Assembly: GCA_016081115.2 (NCBI GenBank) | Contig: CM071933.1 | Coordinates: 61,704,660 to 61,768,659 of the forward strand | DNA length: 64,000 nt | Direction: 5' to 3' | DNA from: Rehmannia glutinosa | Lineage: Eukaryota > Streptophyta > Magnoliopsida > Lamiales > Orobanchaceae | Shown here: positions 21,657-32,949 of the stretch, piece by piece | How positions within the stretch are numbered: the first letter of the stretch is position 1 | Layout: each line of letters begins with the position of its first letter | Position numbers and translations under genes: made by a program | Notes under the pieces: generated by a model | Told to the model about the DNA's origin: nothing | Database searches by the model: none | Seen by the model: only the letters and a program-made list of their open reading frames with translations

Positions 21657-22048
21657 TGTTGTATATAATTGAGGAGTGAGAAGTGTTTCAAAAGAATCCA
21701 CTTTTCCTCTATTTTATTTACTTTATTTATCAACCATTAACTAAAAGGGCCTACTCTACCTTTTCTATATTTTACTACATGATTGATCCCTTATTTTCTG
21801 CAAAAAGAAGTTTGACTGTGTTGTATTAAAGGGCACCTCATTTGCAAAAGAAAAATGATCGATTTAAGATAATCCTCCTCCATTAATCCTTTTGCTGCAC
21901 ATTTCTTGATGGGTTCAAGTTTTGTTTTGTCGTTCTAAATCTGTTGAATCTTTGGAGGATTATGAAAATAAATCCATGGGACAGTCTTAATTTCGCACGC
22001 CTCGGGAATGATCGGTTTGTTTTCGAACTTCATCAAATTATTACAACA
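21657..22048 (+). repeat. Right LTR of the gene-fragment element
   Basis: Begins TGTTGTATATAATT (a two-base change from the left copy), ends AATTATTACAACA, and is followed by CAGGT. Confidence 0.88.
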
Positions 22049-22053
22049 CAGGT

Positions 22054-22955
22054 TACAAGGGAAGGAATTGGACAGCAAAAAGATGTTGCCCTATTTATAG
22101 GTCAAATTTCAAAACCAAAAAGATACAAAAGGAAAATTGAAAATATCTCTGCCTTTTGAACTCATGATTCTCATTCGAGCGAGTTTTTTTACATCATTGG
22201 AAAAAATGGACCATAATCAAAGAGACAGAAGCCAATTCATATTAATTCAAACAAAGCGGAGGCAATACAATATGGAATTTGTACAATCCTGAAAATGCCT
22301 TTTTCTCTTTCCTTAAAAAATGAACATTAGTCTATTCGATCAGGTGAACTTAAGTACATTCTGGAAATAAAGACATGGAATTAAGAAAATAAAAAGAGAA
22401 AAGAGAGAGATTCAAACCGAGACACAAAATGGTATTAATTGTAGGGGGAAGAATTACCATACCTGAAGGATTTTTCTGCAATTTGAATTTTGAACATAAA
22501 ACCGCATCACGAGTTCTGCGTTTGACAGAGATATCCTGAAACATAGGAGAGTAGGACCATGATAAGCTATAAGTAGAAATTTATGCAGCAGAAAGAACTA
22601 AAGAAAAAAAAAGGAAAAAAATATAAAAAGAAAATAAACAAGTTTATTCATAGGTTAAATGAGATCCGCAAATTGATAAAAAAATCTTTTACGTTTTATA
22701 AATTATTTCAGTAACTAAAAATTTAATCGTAAATATATTTAAAGAGTATCATATAAACAGGTATAATTAAAATAAGATTTAATAACACGGATAGTAAATG
22801 CCTGGAGTATACTACAATTTTCCAGTTCAGACTTGGATCAAGTACCATTCAGTTATTAATATAAGAACCTCATTGTCTTTTTCCCGCTATTTGATATGAT
22901 AAATTTGATTATTTTATTGGGAGGAAAAGAAAACCCCTTAACTTACGCCTACTCA
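22054..22955. other. Intergenic; one possible orphan minus-strand exon
   Basis: Mostly AT-rich. On the minus strand, 22535-22463 reads open for 24 codons (DISVKRRTRDAVLCSKFKLQ...) between a good acceptor (TTTCAG) and donor (CAG/GTATGG). I cannot name a protein and see no partner exon, so this is only a candidate. Confidence 0.3.
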
Positions 22956-25900
22956 TCTATATTATATATATAAAAGCAAAATGGTTTCTAAAATTATTTT
23001 CCCACCTAAATGACACCTTCTAAAAACTTTTTCTAATTTTTTTTTTTTTTTTTTGGGATTTTGGAATCCAAATTAATATGATTGACTTTTAAATTTTGGT
23101 ATGTATACTAAAATTAAGGAGAAAACATATAGGGAGAATTAATTTTGGTATCCAATTCAATAATATATCCTATTCAATTTAGTTAAATATGGTTTAAATT
23201 GACTAAATGACTATAAAAAAAATACCGAAATTAAGGTTAAATCTTGATTGCAATCACAAATAAATGTTGAATCTTTTAATTTCTATAGAGCATGATTTAA
23301 AATCGGAAATGCTTAAATATCTATATATATCTATATATATATATATAATAAGCGAGAAGTCCAGGAAATTTTTTTTTCCGCTCTTTTGGCTTATTATATT
23401 AGGAAAGAATTCTAAACATTATAAATGGTAATCATTATAAATTATAAATGGTAATTATTATATACTCTTATATTAGGAATGTATTATAAGATCATTGTAA
23501 TATAATTAAAGATCATTGTATTATAAGACGTGTATTATAAATGATAATTTATTTCCATCATAATTATATGAACTAAAGCTAAACGTCGATTCTTTGTTCT
23601 TTTACATATCTTCATCACTTTTATTTGTTTCAATACATATCTTCATCACTTTTATTGTTCTTCTATATATCTCGTATCACTTTTCTCATATTGTTGATCC
23701 TAAATTCAAAGCCTAAATAACAAATATGGCTTCATATTCATGCTCCCCTCTATTTTGTTTTCATCAAGTGTCCATGCCACACCAAGCCCAGTATTGAACT
23801 CGAATATCGCAATAAGAAAGAGTTTTTATGTACACTATATTGTAGATTTGTACGGACAAGATTTGGTGAGTTTTTTTTATTATTTTTGATAGTTTTGTTG
23901 TTTTTTTTTTTTTTTTTTTGTATGATTTGTTTGTTTTTGTATTATTCCTCATGCTAACATATTTTTGTTACATTAAATGCGTATTTTACGTAATTATTGT
24001 TTGCTTCTTATAGACGCTTCGATATTGTTTTTATTCCGTATATTGTATTATTTTTATATACACTATATTTGTTTTCTATTATCTATATATATAATAGCGA
24101 AGTTTGGAATAAAATATTTCCCACCCATTTTCACTTGCTAAATTTGGAAATTATTTTTCTTTGCAAAATTATAATCGTAGATCTTGCAATCTACTTTAAG
24201 TAAAAATATTGAAGGTTAATATTGAACTTATATATATATATATATATATAGATTTAGATATCATAAAAATATACATATATAAATCGAATCATACACAATC
24301 TGTCACTTAACAAACATCTCCCGAGTTGTTGCTAATTAACTTTCCACATCATCAACTAATTTAGCCAAATTATAGGAAAATTTAGTCTTGAAATAAAATT
24401 ATCTTATCTTTCTTAATTTAAAACCGCCGATTTAGTAATCAAAAGGAAATATTTAAAATAAAAATTTGAAATTGGATAAAGTTTGCGACATGCGATTTTG
24501 TAACAAAAAGTAGAATACTTATATTATATTCTTTTGAATTTGTTTTGATATGTGAGCCAAATTCATTATCATAAATATGGATGGAATACTTATTATTTAT
24601 TAATGTTCATAAATTAGAAAAAATTATGATTTTTATGCATTTTTTCTTATTTTTCTAAATCCTAATTTATATCATATATTGATCTTTTCTATAAATAATT
24701 TCGTTGATTATTCTTAACTATATAATTTTTTTTTAATTTTCAATAATTAATCCCATAATAATTGTTAATTCAATTTAGAAACATGATTAGTTCTGTAATT
24801 ATATCATAGAAATTAATTCCTTAATTATTATTAGTTCAATCTATTTATTCTATATAATTAGTTCGGCTAATTATTGTCTATTATATCAAAGCATAAGATT
24901 TACTGTTAATTATACCAAAACATAAATTTTTGGATTCATTTGTTTACGGATTTAGCTAATAAAAGCACAATTATTTTTGAATAATTTAAAAACATGCCCC
25001 ATTATGAAAAATATTGGATTGATTTGTACAAAATTTTGTATCTTATTATTGATTTCTTGCTAATTCACTTTCCACATCATCAATCTCTTTAGCCAAATTA
25101 TAGGAAAATTTAGTCTTGAAATAAAATTATCTTATTTATATAAATTTAAAAACTACTAATTTAATAATCAAAAGAAGATATTTAAAAATAAAATTTGGAA
25201 GCCGGATATTATTCAATATACGATTTTGTAACAAAATTTAGAAGGCTTATATTATATTCTTTTGAAAAACAATCTTGATATGTTAGCCAATTCATTATCA
25301 TAAATATGGATGAAATACTTTAATATCCATAAATTAAGAAAAAAAAAAATTATAAATCCATATGCAATTGTTGACAACAGTTGATTCACTCTAACTAATA
25401 ATAATATTATGCTGCTATAATAGATATTATATTATGAAATGAAGAACATATTTGTTTTACAGCTATTATACCAAAAGATGACAAAGATTAAATACATGAT
25501 TATCATAACAATTATTCGTAGCCATTGTGGCTCATCTATATAAAAATATATAATATCAAAAATCCAAAAATATTTTTTTCGCCCATTTACACTTGCAAAA
25601 TTCGTACATAATTTTATAATGAAATCTAATCTGTAGATCTTGCAATATATTTAAATGAAAATCTTGAACATTAATATTTATATTAATAAATATCTGATAT
25701 CCTGAAAACATACATAAAATACTCAAATCCACACAATCTGCCACTCAACAAATCGTCTTTGATTTCTTACTAATTCACTTTCTATATCATCAATAAATTT
25801 AGCGAATTATTTTTGGACAAATCAATCCGAAAATTCTCCTAACATGGACATATTTTTTGGTTATTCAAAATTGATTGTGCTTTGATTTGGTAAATCCGCA

Positions 25901-26629
25901 AATAAATTAATTAATTGATTTTGGACAAATCAATCCAATTTTAGATTTGAATTGACAATAGTTATGAAATTAATTATATAAAAATTATAAAATTAATATA
26001 AATAAGAAAACTAATTGTAGAAAAGATTAGTGTATGATATAAATTAGGATGACTCAATACAAAAAAATCGAGAATAAGATACAACGGTTTTGACAAATTA
26101 ATCCAAAAATTCTTTTAGTTATCCAAAAGCGGTAGTAATTTGATTTAATATGTCCACACCCAAATTTATTGATTTTTGGACAAATCAATCCAAAAATATT
26201 ATATTTGGGTAATTAACAATAATCATATACAATTAACAATAATTAAGAAAATAATTTCTATTATATAAATAATAAACAATTATATTTCTAAATTGAACTC
26301 ACAATAAATAAAGTAATTAAAGAAAAATTAGGAAAGAAATGATATAGTTAAGAAAAATAACAGAACTAATTATAAAAAGATTAGTATATGATACAAATTG
26401 GGATGACTCAATTGAATATAATATAACGTAAACAAAAGAAATAGCGCCAGGAAGTCGAAGGTTGTCTTTGTTATACAAGTTCATTCGAATTATTCCCTTA
26501 ATGAATGTAATTTGAAAAATAACAAGCGATACTAATTAGACTTTTGAAAATTAAAACGATAGTTTTTTTGTGTTTTATAAACTATCAAAACTTCAAAATA
26601 ATGTTTTATAATCTAGCTAAATTGCTTAA
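22956..26629. repeat. AT-rich Helitron-type debris with repeated 5' ends
   Basis: Stretches beginning TCTATAT(A)n followed by AAAATTATTTTCC- or CATTTTCACTTGCTAAATTTGG-like sequence recur at about 22957, 23320, 24080 and 25533, matching the 5' end of the complete Helitron at 26630. A longer block recurs directly: 24320-24620 and 25060-25345 share the words AGCCAAATTATAGGAAAATT and TTCATTATCATAAATATGGA. No matching 3' hairpins are seen, so these are truncated or nested copies. A poly-T run lies at 23901-23920. No gene. Confidence 0.55.
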
Positions 26630-27536
26630 TCTATATATATATATATATAACAACAAAAGTTTGGAACTAAATTTCCGCTCATTTTCACTTCCTAAATTTG
26701 GAATTATTTTTGCAAAATCTTAATCGTAAATATTGCAATCGATATTAATTGAAAATCTTGAACATTAATTTTGATATTAATATATGTAGATGTATATTTA
26801 TTATATAGCTAAATATTAGATACACAAATTACCATAATAAATATTTGTAGAAAATATTGCTCATTAAGTACAAAGTAATGATGCACGGCTTTCCATTAAT
26901 AGAATATTTAAAGTCAATATTTTATTCAAAGATTTTGTTCATTTGTTAGGAAAAGATTATAAATTGTATTCCATCTTATTATTGTACCAAAAGCTGGAAA
27001 GGATAATTAGAAATTCGTTTAGGAAAAATTGAGAAAATCATACCTTAATATTAAAGATTTATCAATCTACAAATTTATTACCTTACAATAAAAGGACAAT
27101 AGTTTGGTCACGAATTTTTCTAAGCGTATACAACTCAAAATGGATAGCTATGTATTACCTTTAAGAAAAAAATGTTATTGAAATATTTACCAAACATAAC
27201 ATTCGTCTATACATTGTTTTTAAATAAACTTCACGAGATAAAATTTTCCGGATTGTGAAACGTTTTCAACAAAGACAAGTTCACTATGAAAATATATGTC
27301 TCACGGATATGCATATGTAATTTTTTATAGAGAGGTACAATGTGTGTGAGAAAGAGTGATGGATATAAGCGTAATATAGAGATATGCATATATTGAGATA
27401 AATCTAAACGAGTGAATTTGATATTTAAGTCTATAAATAAAAATATAGATTTGATATATAAATTTTTATTTTTATTTATTTTATATGAATATTAAAATAA
27501 TAATACTCGTCTGTAACGCACGAGCGGGATTACTAG
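26630..27536 (+). mobile_element. Non-autonomous Helitron (907 bp)
   Basis: The 5' end is TCTATATATA, preceded by A. The 3' end has a short hairpin (stem CTCGT/ACGAG, 27506-27524) followed by GGGATTA and the terminal CTAG at 27533-27536, then T. Insertion between A and T, a TC start, and a hairpin just before CTRR are the Helitron signature. No Rep/helicase is encoded. The sequence right of it (from 27537) again resembles a Helitron 5' end, so it may sit inside a sibling. Confidence 0.75.
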
Positions 27537-28399
27537 TATATATAATAACAAACCTCTTTCTAAAATTATTTTCCGCCTAAATACCACTTTCTAAAAGTGA
27601 AAATGAATATTTTGTTTTGGGTTAAAATATCTCAGTACAATATTTATGATTTTTTTTATCAAAACGGTAGAATATTATAAAAGCCAAAATCGAAATTACA
27701 TTTGTAGGTTAAATAACCCAACGTTTCAACAAACTGAAATAGAAGAAACATCCACCACTAAGGATGCTCTAAAAAGCAGGATATTAAGAAAGTGAAAGGG
27801 AATATTTTCTTTTGGGTTAAAAAATTTGTACAACATTTATGACTGGCAGATTAATAGCGGCTAGAATATATAGATCATTGACTTTATCCAAATGGTATGA
27901 TTATCACTCTATAATTGGCGTTAATTTTATTTTAGATAATTTTATGTGATATATTTGGTAAATTTTTATCAGATTCCATTCAATATTCTGTAATTATATT
28001 CCATTAAAAATTGATACGCACAAATTGGGATTGCAATGAATTTTTTTTTTTCGGTAATATGTTAGTCATTAATTATAGTTGTTGGCAATATAATTATTAT
28101 GATTACTCCTATTATTTCTGGAAATTTAATTATTTTTTTAATTTTTCATATAATGGTCTCAATTAATAAGATGAAAAAATTAAGATTACTCCTATTATGA
28201 TAATTTTTTTTAATTATATTGCCAACAACTATAATTATATGAAAAACACTTAATTTTTCATATAATTTTTCATATAATGGTCTCAATTATATTGCCAACA
28301 ACTATAATTATTATAATAATATACTGGTCTCAATTAATAAGATGAAAAAACATCGACAAATATAAGATATTTTTACCACATTATAAGCTAAGATATAAA
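27537..28399. other. AT-rich intergenic DNA with short direct repeats
   Basis: Begins with Helitron-like sequence. From about 28050 to 28345 the phrases CATATAATGGTCTCAATTA and TTGCCAACAACTATAATTA repeat two or three times each, partly inverted. No gene. Confidence 0.5.
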
Positions 28400-28452
28400 A
28401 AACGTCGTAACACTATATATAACGTTATATATATAATGTGGTATATAACATG

Positions 28453-28502
<50 letters not shown>

Positions 28503-28910
28503 CGTCACATGTAAATATATAGCATGGTATTGCATATCACGTTATATATATAGCGTTATATACTCTATATAATGTTATATGCTTCATATAACGTGACATA
28601 TATAACGTTATATATTATATATCACGTTATACTTATATATATCACGTTATATATAAAACGTGATAACGGTTTGGCTTCTAAAGCTGTTTCGTCTGCCTAC
28701 TACGATATATAACACATATATCACATTATGTATATAATGTGATAACGATTTGACTTCTAATTGTTCGTCTTCATAACACGATATATAACCCTTATCATGT
28801 TATATGTAAATCGTGATATAGTTATACCACGTTATATATATATAAGGTGATATGAATTATGACGTTATATATAAAACGTGATAACACAAATCACGTTATA
28901 TGTAATTCGG
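28400..28910. repeat. Palindromic TATAACGTTATA / TCACGTTATA tract
   Basis: A 500-bp region built from short palindromes of the type TATCACGTTATATA and its reverse complement TATATAACGTGATA, with a pure (AT)n run at about 28454-28501. A longer unit containing ACGTGATAACG and TTTG(G/A)CTTCTAA repeats at about 28658 and 28738. It can fold into many hairpins. Similar TATATCACGATATAT sequence at 31950-32008 suggests that the copia remnant between them landed inside this tract. Confidence 0.75.
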
Positions 28911-28929
28911 AGATGATTCAAAATGACTT

Positions 28930-30457
28930 CGATATTGATAACATATTGCAAGTAGTCCGAATGCGCAATAACATGGAAATTCGCCCAACAAAAATGGCAA
29001 AAGGGAGAAACCAAGGATCTACATCATAAAACCCCAATGACATATTTGATGATGCCGAAGCCGAAAGATTGGCGGCGGGTAACGGACCAAGCAATCCGGA
29101 GGGTAATACCGGTGCTCAAATGTCTCGGGGTTCTTTTCAAACCCAACTTGATGAACATAGAGTCCTTCAAGACGCTCGGTATGAGGTTTTGAGTCAAGAG
29201 AACTCCAAATTGAAAAAGTCGATTGGAAAATTAAAGAAATTCATCAAGGACCACTTCCCTAACACATGCTTCTCATCCGATGAAGAATGACGACCTTATC
29301 ACTTTTATTGCTTTATTTTTCATGTCATTTCTTCTCTTATGTAACGAACTTTTATGTACAACTCTATTGGTCTAATGATATTTGCTTGTTTTTCTAAAAG
29401 GGGATGAACTAGCAAGAATGCTATTAGCTTTTGATTGCTTATGATAATGATCTTGATGGAGTATCGATGGTAAAAATACTCTAATTTATGCATTGTTTGA
29501 TATCTTGGATGAAAGGTTGAAGTACTTGATGGTAAAAGTGCTTTTTTTTATTCTTGGTTGTTGGCATTTGTAATGCCTTAATCATTTGCTTAGATTTATC
29601 TCAATTGGGTTGAACCCTTGAGAATATGTCTCTATCTTGATATTGTTGGATTATATTGGTTGAATGATGTGTTGTGCAAAATGGTGATGATATATTGGCT
29701 TGGCAAAATTTTTCAAAGGGCTACACATCTTCTTTTATACTTGATGGCCGCTAAGTGTTTGATAAAATGTTTCTAAGGAAACTTCATCACTTACATGATT
29801 CTCTCACTTTCAAATGTCTTATATATTTATAGAGATCATGTTTTTGCAACTTAAATGAGCTTTCACAAGTTTTTACAAGTCTTTTGATCAACTCTTCCCT
29901 TTGCTTTTGGAATTTAAGCTTAATGATCGATAGCTCGATAAATTGCGCACTTTGATATGGGTATATGATGTTTCTATCGTGCTAACATTCTTTTTGATGA
30001 TTCCAAAGGGGAGAAATAGGTTATAAGCTCATTAGCTCATCAAAGCTAATATAAGCTCGTGAAAGAAGCTATAAGCTATGGCTCTTTAAAGCCAAAACCT
30101 GTGTAATTTACTTAGTCCAATTGTTGCATTATGGACTTAAGTTAACTTAGTTACTTGACTAATGTTGTTTTATTGAGGGGGAGCTTATAAGTTCTTTATT
30201 CTTAAGCTCTATTTGTTAAAGCGGAGCTTTTAGCTTTTGGTTGATTGCATCTATCTTATTCTTGATGTCTTGTTGATAGGGGAGCTTGTGCTAATATTTG
30301 GAAAATACTTACTTTTTTATTTGGTTGCTATTTTATTTTGGAAATTTGGTCGCTTCTAAACGGTTAGATGTTTTTTTTGGGAAAATCGTTTTTGAAATTC
30401 GACCTTTCAAGATTTCTTAAAATTGTTTTGGTTTGTAATCATCAAAAAGTGGGAGAT
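28930..30457 (+). pseudogene. 3' internal part of a B-family copia, with a short charged ORF
   Basis: This stretch ends in TTGTAATCATCAAAAAGTGGGAGA, the polypurine tract found before B's 3' LTR, and shares long blocks with B's 3' region (for example TCTCAATTGGGTTGAACCCTT at 29600 and 52480). Upstream lies an open frame to 29290 with no pol homology: an N/D/G-rich start, then a predicted coiled coil (VLSQENSKLKKSIGKLKKFI) and an acidic end SSDEE. That is the kind of extra 3' ORF found in some copia families. Gag-pol is missing, so the element is truncated at its 5' side. Confidence 0.65.
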
Positions 30458-31920
30458 TGTTTGATATATGTTTTTATCATGATTTTGATGATTTTGTTTT
30501 TACACCAAAACAATGTTGTCCAAACACTCTAAATGATTTAAAATGAATTTACTATTTGTTCGGAGTATTTCTTCAAAGTTATTTTCGATAAAAATTGGAC
30601 AATACTTTTGATGATTTTGAGTTAATGTGTTTTTACATCAAAACTATATTTCAAATGTTGTCCAAATACTCCCGATTGTTTTAAAATATTTTTACTAATT
30701 TTTCGGAGTATTTCTTGAAGTTTATTTTTGATAAAAATTGGACAACACTTCTGTCTCGTCGTGGTCGAATAGGTTGCCATATAGGCAACTCACTGCCGAT
30801 GATGCATTTTGAAACGCAAAATGAGACGGAGAAATATTAACCAGGTCGACCGTCGTCGTCCCACGACGCACCGGTGTCGTCGACCGGTCCCACGGGAGTA
30901 AAAACTTGGATGAGAACTCCTGTTCTTTATTTTGGTCATGCTCGAGGTTCACACAGGTCGGACCGGTCGGCCGGATTTGTCCGTCGACCGGTCCCCCGTG
31001 TAATTTTCGTGAAAAATTCTTTTTCAACTTATCTCTACATGACCGGTCGCCCTAAGGTTTTGACAAAGAAATTCTGACCGTTGTGCGGAGACCAACTTTC
31101 CTTAAATTGTGGGATTGATTTCTAACACTATATTCTTAATTTTAATTGTATTTTTTTGTAGATTTTCAATCCCCAAGAGGAGCCTATACATGATCAATCA
31201 TCTCCTATAAATAGAGGAAGTTTTGGAGCAACCAATATAACAATTGAGATATAACACAACAAGATACATTCAAGCAAACACGTTGGTTCTTCATTGTTAT
31301 TATTCTTGTTGTAATTTGCCTAGATTATCACTTTCACATCTTGAGGTCTAGGCTTTATTTCTTGATTACATTTGCACTCAAATTGTAATATTCATTATTG
31401 AGTTGTAATCTTGATTTTGGTCATCATTTAACACAAGACATCCTTGTAAGTATTCTTGTGGAAAGAATACACTTGGGTGATCTAGGTGATAGGAGTTTCA
31501 AGAGTGTGGTGCTCTTGAGGTGTTGAAGAATTTGGTGTTCTTCAAGATTGAAGATTGTGGTAATCTTCACAAGGTGCCGTTGGAGATTGTGGTAATCTTC
31601 AAGAGAGATTGTGGTAATCTCAAAGGTGGTGTTGTAGAAGAGTGTGGTGCTCTTCAAGGTGATGTTGTAAAGTGTTGTATTAATTTTGGTAATTAATAAA
31701 ATCTTTTTTTTTCTTTTTGAAATCCATCCCGGATATCTTTGGGGTGGTAGAGGATTAGGCCCACAGGTGGGTTGAACCTCTATACATCGACGCGTGTTGT
31801 TTATTTCCCGCACCTTTGTTATTGTATTGGCTTGTTTGTGTCGAAAAAAGAGGGCTAAATCGAGAAAATAAAGATAATCTATTCACACCCTCTAATTTAT
31901 CGTAGTCGATTGGACTTACA
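30458..31920 (+). repeat. 3' LTR of the truncated B-family copia
   Basis: 1463 bp from TGTTTGATATATG to TGGACTTACA (the family end CTAACA, mutated). It has two copies of the U3 repeat (about 30475-30605 and 30608-30750), GACCGGTCG-rich DNA at 30840-31050 and TATAAATAG near 31206. It is directly followed by a TA microsatellite, so no target duplication can be read. Confidence 0.85.
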
Positions 31921-31955
31921 GATATATATATATATAATAATGATAGGTTATATCA

Positions 31956-32003
<48 letters not shown>
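31921..32003. repeat. TA microsatellite
   Basis: A (TA)n run, broken once by TAATGATAGGTTATATCACGA, that folds on itself. It resembles the palindromic tract at 28400-28910. Confidence 0.85.
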
Positions 32004-32005
<2 letters not shown>

Positions 32006-32192
32006 TGACAACTGTTCATCGTCTTCCCCCTCATCTTCCCCAACCACCATCAACACAAATCGCTTCCCAAAAACTTGAACATTGTCATTCGAGTCAAACC
32101 CAACCAAAAATCAAACATTATAAAACATCCCTAAATCCCCAATAAACACCGAAGGCCTAAATCCCTAATATTGCTAAATAGGCATAACTAAC

Positions 32193-32314
32193 CTCTTGAA
32201 ATCGGCGGTGGGGACATCAACGGTGGCATCGCGGCGACGGAGGCGAGATGCATCATCACGGCGGGAAGAAGATGGAGGGTCTTCGATGGCGGAAGTGGTA
32301 AGTTCTTCGTCCAT
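32193..32314 (-). CDS. Candidate first exon, product unknown
   Basis: Minus strand ATG at 32314 opens 40 codons plus two bases (MDEELTTSAIEDPPSSSRRD...) ending AAGAG/GTTAGT, a good donor. It is hydrophilic, rich in Ser, Arg and Asp, and locally GC-rich compared with its flanks. No further exon or family is recognisable; a transposon-derived or degraded gene start is as likely as a real gene. Confidence 0.3.
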
Positions 32315-32419
32315 GTTTGATTTCTTCTCTCACGCTATGTTCAAATTCTCTCACGCAATATTTTTGGGTTTTTTCTCACTTTCTTTAATTGATTTGTGTT
32401 GGAATTGGTAAAGTAAATA

Positions 32420-32769
32420 AATGGGGAAGAGTGAAAAAGTGAAATGAAAAGAAAAATGAAAATATATTGTTTTTGAAATTAGGGCAAATGAGTCATTTTG
32501 GGTAGAAAAGTTATGTGTATAAAAAAGTGGGTAGAAAAGATGTTGGTTTATCCATAGTGGCTACTTAAAAAATTTTACCTAAAGAAAATGTACCTGTAAT
32601 TCGTGAAGTAGAATCGATGATCTATGATTTGTTCTTCATTTTTTTAAAATGATTTGTCCTTCCCAAATAATTTAATTGTTGAAAAATGTAGAGAATGATA
32701 TTAAAACTTGCTCTTGTTCTAATATTGCCAATATGTTATGTATAGGGTTTGAGATCTTATATTTCAAAT
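32420..32769. other. Intergenic flank of the nested cluster
   Basis: AT-rich, no gene. It is the upstream flank of the candidate exon at 32193-32314 and the left flank of the TRIM-like element. Confidence 0.4.
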
Positions 32770-32949
32770 TGTGATTCATATTAAGATATATCACTTGTGA
32801 GTTGTTCCACATTGATGAATTAAAGAAAGATAGTCCACTTTATAAGTCAAGTGAGCTACTCCTCCTATCACCAATTGGTTTTAGGGTGGAACCTCACTTA
32901 GTGGGTTTGACTCTTTCTCATATTGGGAACGCTTCATGTGTGAGACCGT
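32770..32949 (+). repeat. TRIM-like left LTR, first part
   Basis: TGTGATT start. It is broken after GAGACCGT, where element B is inserted. The rest of the LTR (TCAAGTCCCCCCAAATTTAA) resumes at 54675. Confidence 0.75.

Larger units (their letters stand above)
19862..22048 (+). mobile_element. Non-autonomous LTR element carrying host gene fragments, TSD CAGGT
   Basis: Two near-identical direct repeats (19862-20254, 393 bp; 21657-22048, 392 bp) begin TGTTGTA and end AATTATTACAACA, with 13-base inverted termini in the left copy. The whole is flanked by the perfect five-base duplication CAGGT (19857-19861 and 22049-22053), so the block moved as one unit. The 1402-bp interior has no gag, protease, integrase or RT. 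It holds a GC-rich open frame, a G-type-lectin-like peptide and the first exon of an ALKBH10-like gene. I do not see a canonical initiator-tRNA primer site or a strong polypurine tract, so strand is nominal. Confidence 0.85.

Noticed and set aside
19862..22048. Reading the duplicated 390-bp blocks as a simple segmental duplication around a native ALKBH10 gene
   Set aside because: TG...CA ends, inverted termini and the matching CAGGT on the outer sides fit an LTR element much better, and no ALKBH10 second exon follows.
22463..22535. Orphan 73-base exon on the minus strand
   Set aside because: Good splice signals but only 24 codons, no partner exon and no recognised family; kept only as a note in the intergenic entry.
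31916..32107. 63-codon minus-strand frame ending in YIYIYI
   Set aside because: Mostly microsatellite. A few upstream residues look protein-like, but there is no start context or homology.
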